Shown piece by piece: positions 1 through 6,992 of a stretch of DNA of 45,304 nt. A program made the position numbers and the translations under genes. The notes below the pieces were generated by a model. That model made no database searches. It saw only the letters and a list, made by a program, of their open reading frames with translations, and had not been told where the DNA came from. Source of the stretch: Caldivirga sp. MU80 (GTDB lineage Archaea > Thermoproteota > Thermoprotei > Thermoproteales > Thermocladiaceae); the NCBI RefSeq assembly GCF_001663375.1, contig NZ_LCTF01000020.1, positions 1-45,304 of the forward strand, in the 5' to 3' direction. The number at the start of each line of letters is the position of its first letter. The stretch's first letter is position 1.

Positions 1-450
1 GGGGCTGTGGTTAGGGTTGCGTGGATATACGGCCTTGGCCCTGGTAAGGTTAACTTCGGTAAGAGCGTAGTTGAGAAGCTTAGTAGGGGGGAGGAGGTTA
101 AGGCTATTGTCGACCAGTGGGGTTCACCAACCCTAAACACACTGATAGGTGAGGTCATGGCCAGGTTGGTTGATAGGGAGTTTGAGGGTGTCTTGCATGC
201 GGCTGGGCCTAGGTTGAGTAGATTCGAGTTCGCCATGGCCATAGCCAAGTTCTTCGGCTTCCAGACAAGCCTAGTCAAGCCGATTTCAGTAAGGGATTTG
301 AACTACAGGGCCCAGAGGCCCAGGGACTCAAGCCTGGACAGCTCAATGGCTGTTAAAATGCTTGAGGTGCCCATTAACGACCTTAATTATGCATTATCTA
401 TTTTTAAAGGTGAGTGGGAGGGGTTGAGGCATGCCGGTGGTGTCGGTTAG
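1..450 (+). CDS. rmlD: dTDP-4-dehydrorhamnose reductase, C-terminal part (partial)
   Basis: This reading frame is open to the left edge of the window, so only the C-terminal part (about 149 codons) is present. RmlD reduces dTDP-4-keto-L-rhamnose to dTDP-L-rhamnose with NADPH, the last step of the rhamnose donor pathway used for surface glycans. Visible family features are the 'VRVAWIYG' segment (the usual R-[TS]-[SA]-W-[VI]-Y-G stretch of extended SDR reductases), 'VDQWGSPT' (usual D-Q-x-G-x-P-T) and the downstream 'GVLHAAGP' strand, followed by the 'SRFEFAMAIAKFFG' helix. The gene overlaps the rmlC start by 20 nt, so the two are translationally coupled in one operon. The Rossmann nucleotide-binding half lies outside the window. 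Confidence 0.88.
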   Translation, partial: GAVVRVAWIYGLGPGKVNFGKSVVEKLSRGEEVKAIVDQWGSPTLNTLIGEVMARLVDREFEGVLHAAGPRLSRFEFAMAIAKFFGFQTSLVKPISVRDLNYRAQRPRDSSLDSSMAVKMLEVPINDLNYALSIFKGEWEGLRHAGGVG

Positions 451-994
451 GAGGCTTGAGATACCTGACGTAATGCTCTTCGAGTTTAGGGTCTTTGAGG
501 ATAATAGGGGCTTTTTCACCGAGCTTTGGAAGAGGGGGGAGTACCTAGCCCTCGGCCTACCCTACGACTTCGTGCAGGTTAATTTAAGCTACTCACACCC
601 AAACGTAGTTAGGGGTCTCCACTACCAGCTTAAGCCCTCTGAGCAGGGTAAACTCGTCTACGTGGTTAAGGGTAGGGTGTTTGACGTGGCCGTCGACGTG
701 AGGAGGGGTTCACCGTGGTTTGGTAGGTGGGTTGGGGTTGATTTGAGGCCCGGTCAGGCGCTTTGGGTACCACCTGGCTTTGCACATGGGTTCCAGGCCA
801 TTGAGGAATCCTGGTTCCTATACCTAGTGACCAAGGAGTATGATCAAGCCAGGGAGAGGTGCATAAACTGGAGCGACCCAGTAATAGGCGTTAAGTGGCC
901 CAACCCAACTGGGGCAATACTAAGCAATAGGGATAAGGCATGCCCACCGTTAAGCCAGGCAGAGTACAACTTCGAGTACACAGTTTCTCAGTAG
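431..994 (+). CDS. rmlC: dTDP-4-dehydrorhamnose 3,5-epimerase
   Basis: A 187-residue cupin of normal RmlC length. It epimerises C3 and C5 of dTDP-4-keto-6-deoxyglucose in the cytoplasm and supplies the substrate of RmlD, encoded just upstream. Visible motifs are 'FEDNRGFFTE' near residue 22, 'NLSYSHPNVVRGLHYQ' at about 51-66 with the catalytic His64 and the substrate-binding Arg61, 'GKLVYVVKGRVFDVAVDVR' and 'WVPPGFAHGF', the hallmark cupin strands. The ATG at 431 overlaps the end of rmlD by 20 nt, which fits translational coupling. The 3' gene boundary is followed by a gene-poor stretch, so this is probably the end of the operon. Confidence 0.95.
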   Translation: MPVVSVRRLEIPDVMLFEFRVFEDNRGFFTELWKRGEYLALGLPYDFVQVNLSYSHPNVVRGLHYQLKPSEQGKLVYVVKGRVFDVAVDVRRGSPWFGRWVGVDLRPGQALWVPPGFAHGFQAIEESWFLYLVTKEYDQARERCINWSDPVIGVKWPNPTGAILSNRDKACPPLSQAEYNFEYTVSQ

Positions 995-1366
995 ATGGTT
1001 CCCAGCCCTACGGATCTCGAAAACCCAGGGGTACGGTTAAGGGGTGTTGTGGTCAGGTTTTAAAGTTAACTAGGGATTTAGACATCAAATGAAAATAAAC
1101 ATCACAAATATTGAGAAGACAGAAACTACCCTAACCATACACAAAACCATACCATTAACGCTCTGAGATAAGGAAGACTCTGCACATTAAACACCAGGTA
1201 ACCTCAGATAGATTAAGGTTATGGGTTGGATCCTTAACAATCTTCGTTAACTCACCCTCACCGTCACTAACCTCCTTAACTCCCAGGTTAGCACTCCAAA
1301 ATGCTTTAAATTTAGATATAGATTAGTTAGAAATCTAATACATGAGTGGGACGTATCCGCAATCAA
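995..1366. other. gene-poor stretch, possible relic
   Basis: No convincing gene is present on either strand. On the minus strand a run of about 45 codons ending near 1163 is open and charged, but has no recognisable family and no promoter, so it may be the tail of a lost gene. The stretch at 1303-1340 is AT-rich. It marks the passage from the conserved rml operon into the PaREP1-rich accessory island. Confidence 0.35.
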
Positions 1367-1771
1367 TTATTCACCCTGGTGCTGCTTCAGTAACTTCTCA
1401 ATTAAATCCACGTACTCCCTGGCCCTATCCATTAATGGCCTATGCTCCACCTCCTCATAGGTTAACCCATGGAAGCATCCTCCATGTAACCTATCCCTCA
1501 CGTCAATGTAGTATGAAGCCCACCTAGAGGCCTCATCCTCATTAAGCCCAGCCTTAACAAGAGCCTCCTTAACAAACACCCTCCAGGAGACACCCTTTGG
1601 TGGAGTGGCCTCGCTTAGAAAGGCCATGGTTAATGCTATTGTTGCGTGCTTCACGGCAGCCCACGCCTCCTCAGCGGCATCATACGGGTCCCCACGCTCC
1701 AGTAGCTTACGTGCCTCCTCCAGGTAGTACCTGGCACTCTTCAAGTGCTCACCATAACCCACAGAAATCAT
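1367..1771 (-). CDS. PaREP1-family protein
   Basis: A 134-residue all-helical protein of the archaeal PaREP1/PaREP8 family (I associate this with Pfam PF05942), whose function is unknown; the fold resembles small HEPN-type helical bundles, but that link is from memory. Visible features are the family opening 'HLKSARYYLEEARKLLERGD' with 'DAAEEAWAAVKHATIAL', then a central 'PPKGVSWR' turn and a C-terminal 'DVRDRLHGGCFHGL' segment that recalls the R-x(n)-H motif of HEPN nucleases. It is a close paralogue of the gene at 5774-6193 (same length and motif order). The TATA-like TTTTAA at about 1787-1795 would place a leaderless start at GTG 1762 rather than ATG 1771. It follows the minus-strand paralogue at 1794-2402 by 22 nt. 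Confidence 0.8.
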   Translation of the reverse strand: MISVGYGEHLKSARYYLEEARKLLERGDPYDAAEEAWAAVKHATIALTMAFLSEATPPKGVSWRVFVKEALVKAGLNEDEASRWASYYIDVRDRLHGGCFHGLTYEEVEHRPLMDRAREYVDLIEKLLKQHQGE

Positions 1772-1793
1772 CTAATTAATTCACCTTAAAACC

Positions 1794-2402
1794 CTACTGC
1801 TGTAGGAGTTTCCTCAACTTCCCAACAAACTCCTTAACATCCTCTATGGCGTACCTCACATCACCCGGCGGCATCCAGTTTTCGTAAAAATTCTGGTGAA
1901 GAACATTAGCAGTTCGCCACAGGCGCCTTAACTCAACATCATTCAACCTCCCAGCCACCTCATCAATAAACCTCCAAAGCTCCGCATAACCCCTAAGCTC
2001 CCTACCCTCCCCAGCCGCCAGTGCCTTAACAATCTGCACTGCGGCTCTCCAGGCCTTTTCTGAGGCTTGCACATAATTGCCCCTAGCCAGTAACTCCTCA
2101 GACTCATGGAGATACTTCTCACAAAGTCTAAGGTGAAACTCCACCCTATCCCCTGGATCTAGCAGTACATTGAGCGTCCTTGAAAGTGCATCGGTGATAA
2201 GCTCCTCGACGGAGACACCCATCTTATCAGCCTCAGTCTCCAACTTCTTGTACAGCTTTTCACCGAGCATTATTTCCACGACACCCTCCTCGCCTTTAGG
2301 GGTGGGGTTTTCAATGCAGGGGTCTTGATAGTTATCCCTTCTATGGTTAATGGCTTCCTTAACCGACATCACCCAGTCATTACTTGTTGAACCACTCACC
2401 AC
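1794..2402 (-). CDS. PaREP1-family protein with RHH-like N-terminus
   Basis: Function unknown. The C-terminal two thirds match the PaREP1 pattern shared with 2612-3112 and 3227-3742: 'ARGNYVQASEKAWRAAVQIVKALAA' followed by 'LHQNFYENWMPP'. Before it lies 'KLYKKLETEADKMGVSVEELITDALS', which looks like a ribbon-helix-helix or short helical N-terminal segment also found in the two plus-strand paralogues. Alignment with those paralogues shows that residues 1-41 of the longest frame are extra; a GTG at 2279 with a GGAGGG ribosome-binding site just upstream is the more likely start, giving about 161 residues. The first 40 codons may be a relic. Confidence 0.78.
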   Translation of the reverse strand: MVSGSTSNDWVMSVKEAINHRRDNYQDPCIENPTPKGEEGVVEIMLGEKLYKKLETEADKMGVSVEELITDALSRTLNVLLDPGDRVEFHLRLCEKYLHESEELLARGNYVQASEKAWRAAVQIVKALAAGEGRELRGYAELWRFIDEVAGRLNDVELRRLWRTANVLHQNFYENWMPPGDVRYAIEDVKEFVGKLRKLLQQ

Positions 2403-2579
2403 TCAGTGAATAGACGAGACGCCTCCTAATAAGCTCTCCACCATAAACCTCACACAGTAGGGGTAATCTTTGAGGTAATATCGTACTATTGCATCTACAA
2501 AGCATTGCTTGAGGGAATTACTGATTACGCCATAGACACAACGCCCCACTAAGGGCATCACGCAAACCGTCATGGAAAG

Positions 2580-2590
2580 GTTTAAATTTT
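2580..2590 (+). promoter_or_regulatory. TATA box of PaREP1 gene at 2612
   Basis: GTTTAAATTTT is centred about 26 nt before the GTG at 2612, the spacing expected for a leaderless crenarchaeal transcript. It fixes the start codon of the downstream gene. Confidence 0.6.
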
Positions 2591-2611
2591 CAATGAGGCT
2601 TATGGTCATAA

Positions 2612-3112
2612 GTGGTCTTGTTGGAGCTTGTGCTTATCCTGCCTAGGAGGATTGAGGAGAAGCTGAGGGAGGAGGCTGAGAGGACAGGCGCCAGTATTGA
2701 GGAGGTTGCCTTGGATGCACTATATAGAGGAATGAGTGAGGAGGTTGACCCAGCCGAGAAGACGGAACTATACGCAAGACTCTCCGAGAGATATCTTAAG
2801 GATGCTGAGGAGTTCCTGACTAAGGGGGATTACGCCCAGGCATCTGAGAAGCTTTGGGGAGCGGCCTCACTCATGGTTAAGGCCGTTGCAGCCAGTAGAG
2901 GCATCTCAATTTCATCCCACGGCGAGTTATTCAGCTACGTTAGGAGGCTAGGCGAGGAAACAGGTAACCCAGAGCTCAGGAGGCTCTTCTCCGTGGCTAG
3001 CACGTTGCATCAGAATTTCTACGAGAATTGGTTGAGTGGGGACGTGGTTAAGGAGTACGCGGAGGACGTGAAGCAGTTAATAGGTGAACTCAGGAAGCTA
3101 GTGCACCAATAG
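2612..3112 (+). CDS. PaREP1-family protein
   Basis: A 166-residue PaREP1 protein of unknown function. Order of parts: N-terminal 'LPRRIEEKLREEAERTGASIEEVALDAL' (helical, possibly RHH-like, residues about 10-37), then the family core 'FLTKGDYAQASEKLWGAASLMVKAVAA' (about 68-94) and 'LHQNFYENWLSGDVVKEYAEDVKQLIGELRKLV' at the end. It is a tandem paralogue of 3227-3742; both share the 'LREEAERTGAS' block, and the minus-strand gene at 1794 has the same architecture, so this trio arose by local duplication. A TATA box 26 nt upstream supports the GTG start and a leaderless mRNA. Confidence 0.82.
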   Translation: MVLLELVLILPRRIEEKLREEAERTGASIEEVALDALYRGMSEEVDPAEKTELYARLSERYLKDAEEFLTKGDYAQASEKLWGAASLMVKAVAASRGISISSHGELFSYVRRLGEETGNPELRRLFSVASTLHQNFYENWLSGDVVKEYAEDVKQLIGELRKLVHQ

Positions 3113-3194
3113 CCTGAAAACCCTTGGGTTTGCATGCCGTCTCATAATGATTGAGGCTTCTAGGAACACTTAGATAGGTTTTATGCATTGGAAG

Positions 3195-3204
3195 CTTTAT
3201 AAAG
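3195..3204 (+). promoter_or_regulatory. TATA box of PaREP1 gene at 3227
   Basis: CTTTATAAAG is centred 26-27 nt before ATG 3227, so the mRNA should begin at or next to the start codon. The tandem paralogue therefore has its own promoter and is not simply co-transcribed with the gene at 2612. Confidence 0.65.
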
Positions 3205-3226
3205 GATGGAGTAGCTTTTCATAACC

Positions 3227-3742
3227 ATGGATACCTTAGTTTCATTGGAGTTACTTCTACCTAGGAAGATTGTAGAGAGGCTGAGGGAGGAGGCTGAGAG
3301 AACCGGGGCCTCAGAGGAGGAACTACTGGTCAATGTCCTGTCGGAGAGGTTTGGCGAGAAACTCGACCCGGATACGGAGGTTGAAATGCATTTACGGTTA
3401 TCGGAGAAGGAGTTGATGGAGGCAGAGGAGTTTTTGAGGAGGGGGGACCTTGTCCAAGCATCGGAGAAGGCCTGGGGTGCAGCGGCGCAGATCGTGAAGG
3501 CTGCGGCGGCAAGGGAAGGTAGGGAGCTTAGGAGCCATGGGGAACTTCACAGGGAAGTCGTCAAGATTGCTGCGGAGACTGGGGATGAGGAGGTGAGGAT
3601 GCTTTGGCAGTCCGCCGGGATGCTCCACCAAAACTTTTACGAGAACTGGCTTCCACGGGAAATGGTCGAGGGGAATATTAAGGACGTAAAAAGATTCGTG
3701 GAGAAGCTAAGGAAAATACTGGAAAAGACAACCACACCCTAG
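3227..3742 (+). CDS. PaREP1-family protein
   Basis: A 171-residue paralogue of the gene at 2612-3112, function unknown. It has the same layout: 'LPRKIVERLREEAERTGASEEELLVNVLSE' at the N-terminus, 'FLRRGDLVQASEKAWGAAAQIVKAAAA' in the middle and 'LHQNFYENWLPREMVEGNIKDVKRFVEKLRKIL' at the end. The invariant W-G/R-A-A...HQNFYENW residues suggest a conserved helical bundle core. ATG 3227 is supported by a well-placed TATA box. The protein may act in RNA or stress biology if the proposed HEPN relationship is right, but nothing in the sequence proves this. Confidence 0.83.
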   Translation: MDTLVSLELLLPRKIVERLREEAERTGASEEELLVNVLSERFGEKLDPDTEVEMHLRLSEKELMEAEEFLRRGDLVQASEKAWGAAAQIVKAAAAREGRELRSHGELHREVVKIAAETGDEEVRMLWQSAGMLHQNFYENWLPREMVEGNIKDVKRFVEKLRKILEKTTTP

Positions 3743-3870
3743 CATCCTCAGCAATTTTCCTAAGGATCAGTTGCCTGTGGGCAAGATCCATGTGAAGCCT
3801 AGTAAAGTGATATCGCCACATTGCATTCATTTATGCTAAAGGTTAAGTAAAGAAAGTAGGAATTTCAAAG

Positions 3871-3878
3871 TTTTAAAT
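3871..3878 (+). promoter_or_regulatory. TATA box of aspartic protease gene
   Basis: TTTTAAAT centred near 3875 predicts transcription from about 3901, just before GGTGA at 3903-3907. This leaves a short leader carrying a ribosome-binding site and favours GTG 3915 as the start. Confidence 0.55.
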
Positions 3879-3914
3879 TCTTAGGCAATGCGTACCTTGT
3901 GGGGTGAGTTAAGG

Positions 3915-4268
3915 GTGGGGTACGTCTGGGTTGAGGCAGTGATTAGGAACCCCAACACGGGTAAGCACGTATCCGTAAAGGCCCTTGTTGATACTGGAGC
4001 CACCCTTACGGTTATCCCACGCAGGGTCTTTGAGGAGCTTCAACTACCCCTAAGAGGTAGGAGGAGCGTGAGGACGGCTAAGGGTTACGTAGAGCTGGAT
4101 GAGTGCTTCGGGGCCATTGAGGTTATGGGTAAGTCAACGGAGACGAGAATGCTGGTATCCGATGACCTGGAATTCACGTTAATAGGTGTTACAACCCTTG
4201 AGCTTTTGGGGCTTGAAGTCGACCCAGTTACAGGCAGGCTCAGGGAAAGCGCAACTTTACTACTCTAA
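3915..4268 (+). CDS. clan AA (retropepsin-like) aspartic protease, copy 1, intact
   Basis: A single-domain protein of about 118 residues like the small archaeal clan AA aspartic proteases (retropepsin type, one catalytic motif per chain, so active as a homodimer). The catalytic motif is 'ALVDTGATLTVIP' with the active Asp in D-T-G-A; 'FTLIGVTTLELLGLEVDPVTGRL' is the conserved C-terminal psi-loop and strand pattern. No signal peptide or membrane segment is visible, so it is cytoplasmic. An ATG at 3888 is in frame, but the TATA box, the GGTGA 7 nt before GTG 3915 and alignment with three paralogues (4978, 5354, 13127-13386) all point to 3915. Its substrate is unknown; it sits among PaREP1 genes. 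Confidence 0.8.
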   Translation: MGYVWVEAVIRNPNTGKHVSVKALVDTGATLTVIPRRVFEELQLPLRGRRSVRTAKGYVELDECFGAIEVMGKSTETRMLVSDDLEFTLIGVTTLELLGLEVDPVTGRLRESATLLL

Positions 4269-4374
4269 TAATTGAATCCTTAGCCATGCGTAAAACACCA
4301 TTCATAAGCGTTGATGAATAAGTAAAGCCTTATATTTTAGATTAATGATTTATGCGGCATGGGGTGATGCTTAG

Positions 4375-4735
4375 ATGAGTAAGGATGCTACATCGCACGT
4401 GGAATTGGCTGAGGGGTTCCTTGCTAAGGGCAGGGATTTGATATAATAAGGATCCCATACAGGCCAGTGAGAAGCTCTACAAGGCTGCCGAGGAATCCGT
4501 GAAGGCCATTACAATAGCCCTTAACTTACCCTATGTTGAGGAAACCAAGAAGATTGATAGATGGAGCACGGAGCTGCTGTTTAAAACCGTTAATGCCTTA
4601 GTTAAGAGTTTCGGTGAGGATATTCGCAACTGGTGGCACACAGCATGGGTCCTACACGTGGAGGGGTTTCATGAGGCAAGACTTGGAAGCGACCATGTAG
4701 CCTCCACCTACAAGCACATCGAAGCTCACATGATC
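4375..4735 (+). pseudogene. PaREP1-family pseudogene, frameshifted and interrupted
   Basis: Relic of a gene like the one at 36371-36877. The first part, from ATG 4375, reads 'HVELAEGFLAKGRDL' and stops at 4444; the next frame continues at once with 'YNKDPIQASEKLYKAAEESVKAI' and runs through 'WWHTAWVLHVEGFHEARLGSD', matching 'ASEKLYKATEEAIKAL' and 'LHIWGFHEAKLD' of the intact paralogue. One extra base around 4441-4450 explains the shift. The N-terminal segment of the intact gene is missing, and the C-terminus is cut at about 4731 by an IS605-like right end. A possible displaced tail with 'AKKVTQMQSN' lies at 4837-4881, compare 'VKKAQEIIMSN'. Confidence 0.75.
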
Positions 4736-4822
4736 TCCTCCCCACCTTGAAGGGTGGGCTTCACCATGGGGTCTTGGTTGTTACCCCGCCTACTACGGGG
4801 TTACTAAAATATCCTAATAGAG
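4731..4822 (-). mobile_element. IS200/IS605-like mini-element, right-end fragment (copy C)
   Basis: Read on the minus strand, this stretch matches the right part of the elements at 37028-37182 and 42829-43089: CTCTATTAGG, then TTTTAGTAACCCCG, a hairpin closed by CGGGGTAAC, 'AACCAAGACCCC', and the terminal hairpin (CCCACC CTTCAA GGTGGG) ending near ATCA. The left-end hairpin is absent. No transposase or TnpB frame is present. It interrupts the PaREP1 pseudogene. Confidence 0.7.
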
Positions 4823-4977
4823 CTGGGGTCAACCTAGCGAAAAAGGTTACTCAGATGCAGAGTAACACTGGCGATGGCTGAGGAGGTGATGCTAGACATG
4901 TTAACAGGCAGCAATTGCCATGCTTAAGATAGTAAGATTTAAAGGAAGCAGAATATATTAACTAAGGTGAATTAAGA

Positions 4978-5373
4978 GTGGGCCACATTTGGGTTAGGGC
5001 TATGATTAGGAATTCGTTTACAGATAGAAGCATACCTGATAAGGCCCTTGTCAATACAGGAGCCATCGACACCGTAATCCCCAGGAGGATTGCCGAGGAG
5101 CTTCAACCACCCATAACTGGTAGAAGTACCGTGCCGACTACTAAGGGACCTGTGGAGCCTGATGAATACACCGGAGTTATTGGGATTACGAGCAGGAGAA
5201 GGGCTGCACCCATGCTGGTATCGAAGGACGTGGGCTTTCCGCTTATAGGCGTTGCAATACTTAAGCAGCTTAGCCTGGAAGTAAACCCAGCCACAGGTAG
5301 GCTCAGGGGAAGTGTAGCATTTCTGCATCTAAGGCGAATACGGGTGATGCGCCTTGGGGCACATTTACGTTGA
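4978..5373 (+). CDS. clan AA aspartic protease homologue, copy 2, catalytic Asp replaced by Asn
   Basis: Full-length paralogue of the protease at 3915. The catalytic D-T-G-A has become 'ALVNTGAIDTVIP', so the active Asp is Asn and hydrolysis is not expected. The rest is conserved: 'IPRRIAEELQ', 'FPLIGVAILKQLSLEVNPATGRLRGS'. The stop used by copy 1 is lost and the frame runs about 14 residues further into the start of copy 3 (overlap 5354-5373). The promoter-like TTTAAA at 4938-4943 and the GGTGA ribosome-binding site at 4966-4970 are conserved with copy 1, so expression may persist. It could be a pseudoprotease or an early pseudogene; the many P and R replacements favour decay. Confidence 0.6.
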   Translation: MGHIWVRAMIRNSFTDRSIPDKALVNTGAIDTVIPRRIAEELQPPITGRSTVPTTKGPVEPDEYTGVIGITSRRRAAPMLVSKDVGFPLIGVAILKQLSLEVNPATGRLRGSVAFLHLRRIRVMRLGAHLR

Positions 5374-5746
5374 TGCATTTTTCCACAACCCCATCGACTA
5401 CACGGAGTTCACCCAAGGAAGGCGTGAGTTAGAGGGTGTTAGGAGGGTTAACCTTAAGGCATTAGTAGACACCGGAGCGACCTTCCCCGCCCTGCCAGAG
5501 GATGTTGTTGAGGGGCTTGGTCTACCCATCCATGGTGAGGTTGAAGCCGAGACAGCCACTGGTAGGGAGAGGGTGAAGCTGGCATTGGCGGTTATCCAGG
5601 TGGAGGATAGGACAGCGGCGAGTTACGTCATAGTGAGGCCCAGGGGTACAACGCCCTTAATTGGTGTTGTGGCGTTAGAGCAGATGGGCTTCAGGGTAGA
5701 TCCAGTGACGGGGAGGCTGGTTAAGGGGCTACCATTGATGCTTTAG
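5354..5746 (+). CDS. clan AA aspartic protease, copy 3, intact motif
   Basis: A 130-residue, more diverged member with an intact 'ALVDTGATFPALP' active-site motif and the C-terminal 'TPLIGVVALEQMGFRVDPVTGRLVKG'. Compared with copy 1 it has an insertion of about 15 residues ('YTEFTQGRRELEG') before the catalytic strand. The start is TTG 5354, preceded by GGTGA at 5343-5347, the same leader layout as copies 1, 2 and 4. An ATG at 5347 is one base out of frame (GGGG run at 5356-5359), so either TTG is used or the run has gained a G. Cytoplasmic; substrate unknown. Confidence 0.75.
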   Translation: MGHIYVDAFFHNPIDYTEFTQGRRELEGVRRVNLKALVDTGATFPALPEDVVEGLGLPIHGEVEAETATGRERVKLALAVIQVEDRTAASYVIVRPRGTTPLIGVVALEQMGFRVDPVTGRLVKGLPLML

Positions 5747-5773
5747 GGGGTTTCAACTTTTACCTTCACCCAC

Positions 5774-6193
5774 TTAACGGGTTGATGATTCACCGTGCCT
5801 TTGCTCCATTTTCCTCAAGATTTCGTCAATGAGGTTTATGTACTCCCTAGCCTCCTCCATGAGTGGCTTGTGCTCCTCTTCCTCATACATTAACCCGTAA
5901 AAGCAGTCCCCATGAAGCCTACTTCTAGCATCTATGAAGTATGCAGCCCACCTGGACGCCTCCCCCTCACTAAGGCCAGCCTTCATGAAAGCCTCCTTAA
6001 TAAACGACCTCCATGAAACCCCCTTCGGAGGTGCTGCCTCCCCTAAAACCCTCATGGTTAAGGCTATTGTGGCATGCCTAACGGCGGCCCAAACCTTCTC
6101 AGCAGCATCAAAGGGATCCCCATGCTCAAGAAGCTTAAATGCTTCGTCAAGGTACTGCCTAGCCATATTCAAGTGGTCCGTGGTGTCATTCAT
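5774..6193 (-). CDS. PaREP1-family protein
   Basis: A 139-residue paralogue of 1367-1771, function unknown. Shared blocks in order are 'ARQYLDEAFKLLEHGDPFDAAEKVWAAVRHATIAL', 'PPKGVSWRSFIKEAFMKAGLSEGEASRWAAYFIDARSRLHGDC' and a charged C-terminal helix. The conserved 'R-x-R-L-H-G' turn is the most likely functional site if the family is HEPN-like. ATG 6193 is preceded by a GGTGTAGG ribosome-binding site and a TTAAAA box further up near 6235. It is convergent with protease copy 3. Confidence 0.82.
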   Translation of the reverse strand: MNDTTDHLNMARQYLDEAFKLLEHGDPFDAAEKVWAAVRHATIALTMRVLGEAAPPKGVSWRSFIKEAFMKAGLSEGEASRWAAYFIDARSRLHGDCFYGLMYEEEEHKPLMEEAREYINLIDEILRKMEQRHGESSTR

Positions 6194-6428
6194 TACCTAC
6201 ACCCTACACAGAAGATTAATGCATTGCGGCGTATTTTAAGATTTCTTAGTTTATTATTGGGGTTTAGTTATATTGGAATCCGGAATACAATGAATATTAA
6301 TGATGCTATCAATACTGTTTAGAGCACATTAGACTCATGCAATTACAATGTTTAGAAACGTAAAACAAGTTCGCTTAACCCCAATAACGGTCAAGCCCCA
6401 TTCTTTAGGGTAAGGAGGGGCATTACTT

Positions 6429-6992
6429 TTATTGCCGTATTTCTTCGGAGTCTTGGGGTGGTGCGGTTATAACCTCGATTCCCAATGCATTCTTTATGCT
6501 CTCCGCTTTACCTATAATGGCTTTATCTAATGTTGCAAAGTACTTAATGCGTTCAGGAACTTGCCTGGCGTAGATTATGTGTAGGAGGTCCAGTGATGGT
6601 AGCTGCAGTTCAGGGGCAAGTCTCAGCGCTTCAGCGAATTTGTGAAAGATCCTCACATTTGGTAGATTATTTATAATTAAATTTATCAAGCCCTCGGTAT
6701 CGGAAATAAACACTGATGTTGTTAAACTCGAAAGGCTTGAAAGACAGTATTCAGCAATTACACGCACTCTCTGTTCCTTAGTCCTAATGAGTTCCCTAAG
6801 TTCTTCAGGAATATTGAGAATATCAGCATTCCTAGATACGTATGAGTAGAGCTCCACAAGGGTGAGAGGAGAGTGGTAGAGCTCCTTAACACCCAACTCC
6901 TGTAACTTTGTTATAAGGCTCTTGGCGTTTCGGTGGTTATTATCCCGCGGAAAGCAGTAAGCAATGATGACGTTTGTATCGAGATAAGCCAT
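6429..6992 (-). CDS. PIN-domain protein (VapC-like ribonuclease)
   Basis: A 187-residue protein whose N-terminus 'MAYLDTNVIIAYCFP' is a PIN first strand with the metal-binding Asp5; later acidic positions fit the family ('SPLTLVELYSYV' with E near residue 47, 'LPSLDLLHIIYAR' with D near 145, and 'FATLDKAII' with D near 160). PIN proteins are Mg2+-dependent ribonucleases, often toxins of VapBC modules, but no VapB-type antitoxin is adjacent. Instead it is the last gene of a tight operon with two unknown proteins (1-nt overlap with 6992-7531), so its partner is probably one of those. At 187 residues it is longer than most VapC toxins (about 130). Confidence 0.85.
   Translation of the reverse strand: MAYLDTNVIIAYCFPRDNNHRNAKSLITKLQELGVKELYHSPLTLVELYSYVSRNADILNIPEELRELIRTKEQRVRVIAEYCLSSLSSLTTSVFISDTEGLINLIINNLPNVRIFHKFAEALRLAPELQLPSLDLLHIIYARQVPERIKYFATLDKAIIGKAESIKNALGIEVITAPPQDSEEIRQ

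Noticed and set aside
2403-2609. 68-codon minus-strand frame between two PaREP1 genes
   Set aside because: It overlaps the promoter of the gene at 2612, has no ribosome site or TATA box of its own and no protein-like pattern.
4963-4980. TAA in front of protease copy 2 read as a nonsense mutation of an upstream start
   Set aside because: Alignment with the other copies shows that translation begins at the GTG after GGTGA; the shared upstream bases are the leader and ribosome site.
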